A DNA stretch of 5,047 nt from positions 1 through 5,047 of the forward strand of contig CAMWOD010000116.1 in NCBI GenBank assembly GCA_947175715.1, in the 5' to 3' direction. This document shows positions 1-5,047 of this stretch, in pieces; positions within the stretch are counted from its first letter, which is position 1; every line of letters begins with the position of its first letter. The DNA comes from an uncultured Porphyromonadaceae bacterium. Lineage in GTDB: Bacteria; Bacteroidota; Bacteroidia; Bacteroidales; Muribaculaceae. A program made the translations under genes and the position numbers. The notes beneath the pieces are model-generated. The model did not search any database. It was not told the DNA's origin and was given only the letters and a program-made list of their open reading frames with translations.

Positions 1-776
1 TTAAACATATAGCGCGTGGAGCGTGTGGTGATATGGTTGGCTGCAGTTGTAGTATAGTCAAGTTGGAAACCAAGCCTCATGGCAGTCGCTCCAAAGTGCA
101 GATCGGCTGTAAACTGATTGTGTATGGCAAAATAGTTGCCCCACCATCCCCAGTGCGCAAGTCCCGAATGGTCGCCAAGATAAATCTCATAGTAAAGTTC
201 GCCATACTGTGGCGTGAAAAATGCGCCAGTTAATGGAACGCTCGCATGGTAACCTAATGTTACAGGCAATGACCTGATATTTAATTTGTAAGTAGCGTAG
301 GCTTCACCGCCAATCATCCAGCTTGCATTGGCTTGTGCCGGATTATTGCCATTACGTCGGTTGTAGAGGCAACCTAATTCAAGCGATGTGGCCGGTCCGG
401 CTCCTAATGTGAGAGCTTCATTAAGATTCCACCGGTGCATCATTGACCAAGATGCTTGTATACCTACATACCACATAGTTGCATTGCGAGCGGGATTTTG
501 GGTCTTGTCGACGTTGAGCATAAAGGCCATGCGCATCACCCATTGCTTGGGACTGAATTTCATAGCCTGCCAACGTTCGTAGTTGAGCGACGATGCTATT
601 CCTTCATATTTCAAAGGGGTGAGATATGTGTTGGCTTGATGCGCCGATCCAATGCCTATAGTATAGCTTGATGTAACTGGACGCACTACCGTGGTCAAAA
701 CAGTGTCAGCTTCAGCAGCCGCCGATGATGCGGCAAGCAACAGCATGACTGATATTATTCCCTTGATTATTTTCAT
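1..776 (-). CDS. DUF3316-like exported protein, 3' end missing
   Basis: The frame opens at ATG 774-776 and stays open for 258 codons to the left edge, so the C-terminus lies outside the window. Residues 1-21 form a typical Sec signal peptide: basic start (MKIIKG), hydrophobic core, then an Ala/Ser-rich stretch before EADT. The mature part has alternating short aromatic and hydrophobic segments, as in an outer-membrane beta-barrel or periplasmic beta protein. Segments NTYLTPLKYEG (49-59), LYNRRNGNNPAQA (137-149) and PLTGAFFTPQYGELYYEIY (181-199) match, from memory, the Bacteroidales family annotated as DUF3316, whose function is unknown. The segment near TRSTRYMF (251-258) resembles the last strands of that family, so probably only some 10-20 residues are missing. 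It lies 9 bases after the parC stop on the same strand, which suggests co-transcription with parC. Outer-membrane location is inference; the family call is fairly secure, the function is not known. Confidence 0.78.
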   Translation of the reverse strand, partial: MKIIKGIISVMLLLAASSAAAEADTVLTTVVRPVTSSYTIGIGSAHQANTYLTPLKYEGIASSLNYERWQAMKFSPKQWVMRMAFMLNVDKTQNPARNATMWYVGIQASWSMMHRWNLNEALTLGAGPATSLELGCLYNRRNGNNPAQANASWMIGGEAYATYKLNIRSLPVTLGYHASVPLTGAFFTPQYGELYYEIYLGDHSGLAHWGWWGNYFAIHNQFTADLHFGATAMRLGFQLDYTTTAANHITTRSTRYMF

Positions 777-785
777 CACTGGGTA

Positions 786-1469
786 TCAGTCATCAAATAA
801 GCGTTGTTGACCGAGGATTTCATCGCGCACCTCGTCATCGCTCAGTTCCGGTTCGACAGGTTCGACATCCTGTACCGGGTCGTCACCTTCTACTTCGGTT
901 ATTTCATCTTGTGGCACTTCGGCAGGTTCAATCTCGGTGATGGACTCAATAGAGTAGTTGGATATTCGCTTACCCTTGGCCTTCACTGATTTGATAGCGA
1001 TAAATTCGCGTGCATCAATAATCATTGGCTCGCGGAACTCATCCGATCCTCCGAATTTCACTTCAAAACGAGCTCCAGGGGCATCGGTTAAGGCTATGAG
1101 TGTTGATTGCTCATTCTCCCCGAGGAAACGCTGCTTGCGGGTCGTAGGCTCGAAGGTGAAGCGTTTGAGATAGGGATAACCTTGGTCAGCATCGTTGAGT
1201 GCGGCAGTCCACACTACACCCTTGCGGAATTTCTCGATGCGTAGTATATTGTCCTCATAGTGATTGCCGGCATCGTACGATGTCATGTAGTATTCACCCG
1301 ACTTAAGTATTACAAGTATCTGGTCGCCTCCTGAAAATTCTCCTAAGTAGTCTCCGCGTCCATCATAGTTAAGGCGAAGCACATCGGGATCAAACCACAC
1401 TTTTCTTCCACCGAGTGTCGACACTCCGCGTTCTTTGAGCGACAAGCGGTGTATCTCATTTTTGGTCAC
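786..1469 (-). CDS. parC: DNA topoisomerase IV subunit A, C-terminal fragment (beta-pinwheel blades and acidic tail)
   Basis: This is the downstream continuation of parC in the same frame. Homology begins at 1526, just after the internal TAA, but no ATG lies in the first 19 codons. The first usable start is GTG 1467-1469, with no Shine-Dalgarno sequence before it, so independent translation is doubtful. Counting from that GTG, residues 1-175 carry pinwheel repeats: TKNEIHRLSLKERGVSTLGG, KVWFDPDVLRLNYDGRGDYL and NHYEDNILRIEKF are characteristic of Bacteroidales ParC. Residues 178-227 form a low-complexity acidic tail, about 20 Asp/Glu in 50 residues with two Arg, ending GQQRLFDD. In intact ParC this domain wraps DNA and tunes substrate choice; alone it has no catalytic residues. 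If made, it could in principle pair with the N-terminal part, since pinwheel blades pack side by side, but that is speculation. Confidence 0.72.
   Translation of the reverse strand: MTKNEIHRLSLKERGVSTLGGRKVWFDPDVLRLNYDGRGDYLGEFSGGDQILVILKSGEYYMTSYDAGNHYEDNILRIEKFRKGVVWTAALNDADQGYPYLKRFTFEPTTRKQRFLGENEQSTLIALTDAPGARFEVKFGGSDEFREPMIIDAREFIAIKSVKAKGKRISNYSIESITEIEPAEVPQDEITEVEGDDPVQDVEPVEPELSDDEVRDEILGQQRLFDD
789..938 (-). other. Acidic ParC tail ending in a clamp-binding-like peptide
   Basis: The last 50 codons of parC encode a disordered-looking tail with about 20 acidic and only 2 basic residues, rich in Glu, Asp, Pro and Val. It ends GQQRLFDD, in which QQRLF (795-809) fits the loose QxxLF form of bacterial sliding-clamp-binding pentapeptides. 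Acidic C-terminal tails on type IIA topoisomerase A subunits are known to modulate DNA wrapping. Clamp binding is only a motif match. Confidence 0.5.
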
Positions 1470-1526
1470 TAAGTTGCCAAGCGACTGCTTACCCTTGATG
1501 GCGAGTTTGCTAAAATCAACGTCAAA

Positions 1527-3380
1527 TTACAGAGTCTTCAACCTAAGCTTGGGCTTGAGTGTCACCTTCACAACTTCGGCCTCTCCATTTGGGTTGGCTG
1601 AGAACCATAAAACTTTGGTTCCTGGTGCTCCTGGGGTGAGATTATACTCCTTGTCGCGTGTTATTCCAGTAACACAGAAACGCTTCATATAGTACACGCC
1701 TCCGCGGCCATTCTGGTATATCACATTGTATATGGTGCGTTGGTCGTTGCGCTTGAATACGTTGATATACAGTACATTTTTGTCAACAAAGAGTTTTTCT
1801 TGCACCTTGACTACCTTGTAGCGACCATCTTTATAGAATATGATGATATCATCTATAGCCGAGCAGTTGCATACAAACTCATCTTTTTTCAGTGATGTAC
1901 CTATAAATCCTTCCTCACGATTGATATAGAGTTTTTCGTTGGCCTCGGCCACGGTGGCTGCCTCAATGTTGTCGAAGTTGCGCAGTGTGGTGCGACGCGG
2001 GAATGCTGCGCCATACTTTTCTTTCAGATGATTAAACCACTCAATTGTCACCTCGGTGAGATGCGCCAGCTTGTAAAGCAGCTCTTCAATTTTTGACTTA
2101 TAGGTGGCAATCACCTGGTCGGCTTTATCTGAGTTAAATCTAAATATACGCTTCATCGGTATATCGAAGAGGCGCTTTACATCATCGTCGGTGATGTCGC
2201 GGTAAAATTCGGCCACAAGTGGTATCAAGCGACCTTTGACATGGGTGATAGCTGCCTCGGTTGACTGGGCGTGCTCATACTCCTTATCCTTATAAATCCC
2301 ATTCTCGATAAACAGTCGCTCGAGTGTGGCAAAAAATAAGAGTTCACGGAGCTCTCCAAGTTGTATTTCAAATTCTCGGCGGAAAAGGTCGATTGTACGG
2401 TCTACACTATGACGTAACACATCCCCTACTCCAAGAAATTCAGGACGCTTGTCGCGAATCACGCAGCAGTTGGGCGATACGCTCACTTCGCAGTCGGTGA
2501 ACGCATAAAGAGCATCAATGGCCTTATCACTCGAAGTGCCTGGTATCAGGTAGACCATGATACGAGCTTGCTCGGCGGTGTTATCGTCGATTTTGCGTAT
2601 CTTTATTTTTCCCTTCTCAAATGCTTTTAGTATCGAGTCAATGATTACACCTGTAGTTTTACCGTAAGGAATCTCTGTGATGGCAAGAGTTTTATTGTCG
2701 ACTTTCTCGATTTTTGCGCGTATCTTTACAGCTCCGCCGCGGCTTCCGTCGTTATAGCGGCTCACATCGATAAATCCACCAGTGGGGAAGTCGGGATATA
2801 GATTGAATTCCTCACCTCGCAGATAGCTCACCGCTGCATCACACACTTCGTTGAAGTTGTGTGGTAAAATCTTCGACGACAGGCCCACTGCAATACCTTC
2901 GACACCTTGCACCAGCAGAAGTGGGAACTTCACCGGTAGGGTTACAGGCTCGCGGTTACGGCCGTCGTACGATGGCACCCACTCAGTGATCTTAGGATTA
3001 TACACAGTCTCCAGCGCAAAAGTGGATAGTCGTGCCTCAATGTAACGACCTGCAGCAGCTGATGCTCCTGTGAGTATGTTACCCCAGTTGCCTTGAGTGT
3101 CGACAAGCAACCCCTTTTGTCCTAAAGTTACGAGCGCATCATTGATTGAGGCGTCGCCATGAGGGTGATACTTCATGGTCTCACCCACCACGGTAGCTAC
3201 CTTGATGAAGTGGCCATCGTCAACAGTCTGCAGCGAGTGCATCAGTCGGCGTTGAACTGGCTTGAGCCCGTCATCAATATGGGGCACGGCGCGCTCCAGT
3301 ATCACATATGAGGCAAAATCGAGAAACCAGTTTTGGAACATGCCTCTCAATTGATGAGGGCGGGCTATTTCATGGTTCAT
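1527..3380 (-). CDS. parC: DNA topoisomerase IV subunit A, N-terminal part (cleavage core and start of CTD)
   Basis: This 617-residue piece holds the whole DNA breakage-reunion core of a type IIA topoisomerase A subunit. The winged-helix region at about 10-145 includes FASYVILERAVPHIDDGLKP, the quinolone-region motif HPHGD (72-76) and the catalytic Tyr113 preceded by Arg112 (GRYIEARLS). Tower-domain residues follow, including Ile171 in KILPHN at the place of the DNA-bending isoleucine. The coiled coil and C-gate span about 330-465. The C-terminal beta-pinwheel starts near 485 and is cut at 617. The type is ParC rather than GyrA because the start (HQLRGMFQNWFLDFASYVILE) and HPHGDASI match Bacteroidales ParC as I remember it. 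I chose ATG 3378-3380: an in-frame start at 3446 would add 22 unconserved residues and lie upstream of the predicted promoter -7 element. Known for the family: removing the CTD weakens ParC activity on supercoiled DNA while cleavage chemistry stays in the core. Confidence 0.9.
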   Translation of the reverse strand: MNHEIARPHQLRGMFQNWFLDFASYVILERAVPHIDDGLKPVQRRLMHSLQTVDDGHFIKVATVVGETMKYHPHGDASINDALVTLGQKGLLVDTQGNWGNILTGASAAAGRYIEARLSTFALETVYNPKITEWVPSYDGRNREPVTLPVKFPLLLVQGVEGIAVGLSSKILPHNFNEVCDAAVSYLRGEEFNLYPDFPTGGFIDVSRYNDGSRGGAVKIRAKIEKVDNKTLAITEIPYGKTTGVIIDSILKAFEKGKIKIRKIDDNTAEQARIMVYLIPGTSSDKAIDALYAFTDCEVSVSPNCCVIRDKRPEFLGVGDVLRHSVDRTIDLFRREFEIQLGELRELLFFATLERLFIENGIYKDKEYEHAQSTEAAITHVKGRLIPLVAEFYRDITDDDVKRLFDIPMKRIFRFNSDKADQVIATYKSKIEELLYKLAHLTEVTIEWFNHLKEKYGAAFPRRTTLRNFDNIEAATVAEANEKLYINREEGFIGTSLKKDEFVCNCSAIDDIIIFYKDGRYKVVKVQEKLFVDKNVLYINVFKRNDQRTIYNVIYQNGRGGVYYMKRFCVTGITRDKEYNLTPGAPGTKVLWFSANPNGEAEVVKVTLKPKLRLKTL

Positions 3381-3415
3381 ATCAAGCAGCTGGCAATAAT
3401 ATAGTGGATTTGCTA

Positions 3416-3447
3416 CAAAGGTACGCAAAAAATTCGGAAACAGCAAT
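3416..3447 (-). promoter_or_regulatory. Predicted Bacteroidota-type promoter of parC
   Basis: On the minus strand a TACCTTTG box (3416-3423) fits the TAnnTTTG -7 consensus of the Bacteroidota primary sigma factor. An ATTG at 3444-3447, one base off the TTTG -33 consensus, lies 20 bases upstream. Transcription would start near 3408-3411, leaving a leader of roughly 30 bases before the ATG at 3380. The -7 match is exact and the -33 is weak. No Shine-Dalgarno sequence is visible, as is usual in this phylum. Transcript start is inferred, not observed. Confidence 0.6.
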
Positions 3448-3450
3448 TTT

Positions 3451-3479
3451 TTTGATTTCCCGAGAAATCGTTACCTTTG
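3451..3479 (+). promoter_or_regulatory. Predicted Bacteroidota-type promoter of rlmH-trmN6-membrane protein operon
   Basis: TACCTTTG at 3472-3479 is an exact TAnnTTTG -7 element, and TTTG at 3451-3454 is an exact -33 element. The 17-base gap is a little short; the T-run just upstream (3447-3453) offers a looser -33 with about 20 bases. Transcription would start near 3484-3487, about 15 bases before the rlmH ATG at 3501. The -7 box is identical to that of the divergent parC promoter, and the two -33 elements are 3 bases apart. Confidence 0.65.
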
Positions 3480-3500
3480 CCCATAATTACAGTTTCAGCC

Positions 3501-3968
3501 ATGAAGATTACACTGCTGGTAGTAGGCAAGACAGCTACAGGATATATTGCGCAGGGCATCGAGGAATACGCAAGCCGTGTGCGCCGCTACGTGCCAATGG
3601 ATATTCGTGTGATTCCCGATGTGAAACGCAATCAAGGCCCTGAGCGACAGAAGGTGCTCGAAGGTGAGGCGATGCTTGCCACAATCACCGGGGCCGACTA
3701 TGTGACCCTGCTCGATGAACGCGGCCGAGAGATGACCTCACGTGAGTTTGCCATGGATATCGATCGCAAGATGGTGACGCTACCAAGCCGATGGATTATA
3801 GTGGTCGGTGGGCCCTACGGTTTTTCACAGGCAATGTACGATCGCGCCAACTCGCTTTTATCACTCTCAAAGATGACCTTCCCGCACGAAATGGTGCGTC
3901 TGTTTATCGCCGAACAGCTATATCGAGCCATGACTATACTTCGCGGCGAACCTTACCACCATGACTGA
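3501..3968 (+). CDS. rlmH: 23S rRNA (pseudouridine(1915)-N(3))-methyltransferase RlmH
   Basis: RlmH is a cytoplasmic SPOUT-class enzyme that uses S-adenosylmethionine to methylate N3 of pseudouridine 1915 in helix 69 of 23S rRNA, acting on assembled 70S ribosomes. The 155-residue length is normal for the family. Visible signatures are MKITLLVVGK at the start, LLDERG (70-75), the SAM-binding loop GGPYGF (103-108), and the knot region LSLSKMTFPHEMVRLFIAEQ (120-139) followed by LYRAMTILRGEPYHHD, ending in the conserved PYHH tail. I chose ATG 3501 because MKI is the family start; an upstream in-frame TTG at 3477 overlaps the promoter -7 box. It is the first gene of a rightward operon, and its last 8 bases overlap the start of trmN6. 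No Shine-Dalgarno sequence is seen. Confidence 0.96.
   Translation: MKITLLVVGKTATGYIAQGIEEYASRVRRYVPMDIRVIPDVKRNQGPERQKVLEGEAMLATITGADYVTLLDERGREMTSREFAMDIDRKMVTLPSRWIIVVGGPYGFSQAMYDRANSLLSLSKMTFPHEMVRLFIAEQLYRAMTILRGEPYHHD
3961..3968 (+). other. Overlap of rlmH stop and trmN6 start
   Basis: The trmN6 ATG (3961-3963) lies inside the last codons of rlmH, whose TGA is at 3966-3968. The two genes use different frames. Such an 8-base overlap usually means one transcript and coupled translation, and it explains why trmN6 has no start signal of its own. Confidence 0.85.
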
Positions 3969-4635
3969 TTTCCGATTCAAGCAATTCTCGATCACTCAGG
4001 AGGCTAATGCCATGAAAGTCGGTACTGATGGCGTGCTAATAGGTGCGTGGGTGCCTGTTGACGGTGTTTCCAGCGCACTCGACATTGGCACTGGCACGGG
4101 CTTGATAGCTTTGATGCTCGCACAACGAGGGGTCGAAGATGTTACGGCATTGGAAATCGATACGGCATCTGCCGCTGAGGCATCGCTAAATATCAGACGC
4201 TCGCCGTGGAGTAAGAATGTGAGTGTGATAAACGCCGATTTCCTTGATTTCCACCCCACTCAACGCTACGACCTGATAGTAAGTAATCCTCCTTTTTTTG
4301 AGGAAAAACTTATAAGCCCCGACCCACGGCGTGCAGCTGCAAGGTCGGAGTCATCTCTGCCAATCGACCGCCTAATCGCGCATGCTGCCGGTATGCTAAG
4401 CGATCATGGAAAGTTGGCTCTAATTTTACCCTATTCAAGAAGAGACGCCATAATCTATTCAGCTGTCATGCATCAACTGTATATCAATGTCGAAGTAACA
4501 GTAGCTCATAGTAAGGGAAAAGATCCACGACGGGTTATGGTATTAATGTCTAAGAAATTGACACCAATAATTAAACAATCACTTTATATCGAATCGAACG
4601 ATTTTATCGAACTTACCAAAGACTTTTATCTATGA
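3961..4635 (+). CDS. trmN6: tRNA1(Val) (adenine(37)-N6)-methyltransferase TrmN6 (YfiC family)
   Basis: This 224-residue protein is a class I SAM-dependent methyltransferase. In E. coli the homologue YfiC methylates N6 of A37 next to the anticodon of tRNA1(Val). Motifs in order: FRFKQFSI and KVGTDGVLIGAW (19-30), typical of the family; motif I LDIGTGTG (40-47); acidic Glu65 in ALEID, which should hold the SAM ribose; NAD (91-93) near the adenine of SAM; and the catalytic SNPPFF (108-113), an N-[PP]-[FY] motif of N6-adenine methylases. The conserved C-terminal LTKDFYL is present, so the gene is complete. The ATG lies inside the rlmH end (8-base overlap) and its TGA overlaps the next ATG as ATGA, both suggesting coupled translation. 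The family call is strong; the exact tRNA target in this organism is inferred from E. coli. Confidence 0.92.
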   Translation: MTDFRFKQFSITQEANAMKVGTDGVLIGAWVPVDGVSSALDIGTGTGLIALMLAQRGVEDVTALEIDTASAAEASLNIRRSPWSKNVSVINADFLDFHPTQRYDLIVSNPPFFEEKLISPDPRRAAARSESSLPIDRLIAHAAGMLSDHGKLALILPYSRRDAIIYSAVMHQLYINVEVTVAHSKGKDPRRVMVLMSKKLTPIIKQSLYIESNDFIELTKDFYL

Positions 4636-5047
4636 CCAATAACCGATACCGCACCGCTACTAAACCAGCTCTTGCGCTGGGCATGTTATTTTGCCTGATG
4701 ATATTTATGCTGGTGGTGACTTCGCTACTCACACAGCTACTTTCAAGCGTTGTGGAGAGTACTACCGCATCACTACGCATCATGGCTGTACTGCAGGATG
4801 TATTAGTTTTTATACTACCCGCCGTTCTCACTGCATTGCTAACAACACGCTATCCTGGCGAACTACTCGAAGTAATGCATGGACCACGGGTATTTACCAC
4901 ACTTTGGGCTATCTTAGCCCTACTTGTAAGCATCCCTGCAATGAATGCGATAATAGAGTGGATCTATGGTGGGAGCCTGCCGGAAAGCATGCGATGGGCA
5001 CGTCAGCTCGAAGAGGATGCTCGGCTTACTAAGCAGGTGATTATGGG
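4632..5047 (+). CDS. Polytopic membrane protein, probable CPBP-family intramembrane protease, N-terminal part only
   Basis: The frame starts at ATG 4632-4634, overlapping the trmN6 stop by 4 bases, and stays open for 138 codons to the right edge. Three hydrophobic stretches likely span the membrane: about 13-38, 52-71 and 88-108. The segment from SIPAMNAIIEWIYGGSLPES (100-119) to the following MRWARQLEEDARLTKQ resembles, from memory, Bacteroidales proteins annotated as CPBP-family intramembrane metalloproteases, which have a similar proline/asparagine helix followed by a charged loop ending in LTK. The catalytic EExxxR and later His motifs would lie downstream and are not in the window, so protease activity cannot be confirmed. 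CPBP relatives include Rce1 and bacteriocin-related proteins. Tight coupling to trmN6 suggests co-expression rather than a shared pathway. The membrane nature is clear; the family is a moderately confident guess. Confidence 0.72.
   Translation, partial: MTNNRYRTATKPALALGMLFCLMIFMLVVTSLLTQLLSSVVESTTASLRIMAVLQDVLVFILPAVLTALLTTRYPGELLEVMHGPRVFTTLWAILALLVSIPAMNAIIEWIYGGSLPESMRWARQLEEDARLTKQVIM

Larger units (their letters stand above)
786..3380 (-). pseudogene. parC: parC, full-length reading frame interrupted by one in-frame TAA
   Basis: This entry joins the two parC pieces. Reading from ATG 3378-3380 to TGA 786-788 gives 864 codons with one internal stop at codon 618 (1527-1529). The frame is the same before and after it: the upstream part ends LKPKLRLKTL, and right after the stop comes FDVDFSKLAIKGKQSLGN, the expected continuation of a ParC/GyrA beta-pinwheel. 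No insertion, deletion or second stop is seen. From memory, Bacteroidales ParC proteins are about 860-900 residues, so the joined length is normal. Homologues commonly have a charged or aliphatic residue at this place; AAA (Lys) or GAA (Glu) to TAA would be one base change, but the ancestral codon is a guess. Whether this is a true mutation or a read error cannot be told from one sequence. Topoisomerase IV decatenates daughter chromosomes with ParE and is usually essential, which favours an error or a still-functional split. Confidence 0.8.

Noticed and set aside
1..3. TAA on the minus strand at the left edge as the stop of the DUF3316-like gene
   Set aside because: It is in another frame; the gene's own frame reads TAT ATG TTT and then two bases of an incomplete codon.
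33..671. Small plus-strand reading frames at 33-233, 388-582 and 456-671
   Set aside because: They lie opposite the well-supported DUF3316-like gene, have no promoter or family resemblance, and overlap one another.
1527..1529. TAA recoded as a sense codon (alternative genetic code) or programmed read-through
   Set aside because: All three other gene ends seen (786-788, 3966-3968, 4633-4635) are TGA, which hints that TAA is rare here, but no other gene has an in-frame TAA. Bacterial reassignment of TAA alone is not known to me, and the following bases show no recoding structure.
3381..3446. Longer N-terminus for ParC from a start at 3446
   Set aside because: The extra 22 residues are unlike ParC starts, and their codons overlap the predicted -7 box at 3416-3423; ATG at 3380 leads directly into the conserved HQLRGMFQNWF region.
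3477..3500. Upstream TTG start for RlmH
   Set aside because: It lies inside the promoter -7 element and adds 8 residues before the conserved MKITLLVVGK start.
3996..4259. Minus-strand reading frame of 87 codons opposite trmN6
   Set aside because: It is antisense to the conserved methyltransferase motifs and has a low-complexity Ser/Thr/Ala/Pro composition typical of a shadow frame.
4691..5032. Cysteine-rich 113-residue plus-strand reading frame
   Set aside because: It is a shifted shadow of the membrane protein that starts at 4632, which has coherent hydrophobic helices and a coupled start.

Overview
This window looks like chromosomal housekeeping DNA from a Bacteroidota bacterium, most likely order Bacteroidales; a Muribaculaceae-like gut member would fit but cannot be proven from this sequence. 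The evidence is a Bacteroidales-type ParC, an exported DUF3316-like protein, two TAnnTTTG-type promoters facing away from each other, and the absence of clear Shine-Dalgarno sequences before the start codons.

The layout is two divergent transcription units that share a short control region at about 3381-3500. The leftward unit carries parC (topoisomerase IV subunit A), followed after 9 bases by a gene for a secreted, probably outer-membrane, DUF3316-like protein that runs off the left edge. The rightward unit carries rlmH (23S rRNA methyltransferase), trmN6 (tRNA adenine-N6 methyltransferase) and the start of a polytopic membrane protein that resembles the N-terminus of Bacteroidales CPBP-family intramembrane proteases. 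These three genes overlap end to start by 8 and 4 bases, so they are very probably co-transcribed and translationally coupled. The unit joins ribosome and tRNA modification with a membrane protease-like gene.

The most notable feature is that parC is interrupted by a single in-frame TAA at 1527-1529. Protein homology continues in the same frame on both sides with no frameshift and no other damage. Joined, it would be an 864-codon gene of normal length for the group. As read, it gives a 617-residue N-terminal part with the whole DNA cleavage core and part of the C-terminal domain, plus a separate piece with the rest of the beta-pinwheel and an acidic tail. The simplest explanations are a sequencing or assembly error or a recent point mutation. 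A real split or read-through gene is possible but unsupported here. I see no RNA genes, mobile elements, CRISPR arrays, defence systems or clear terminators, and no convincing undescribed system.
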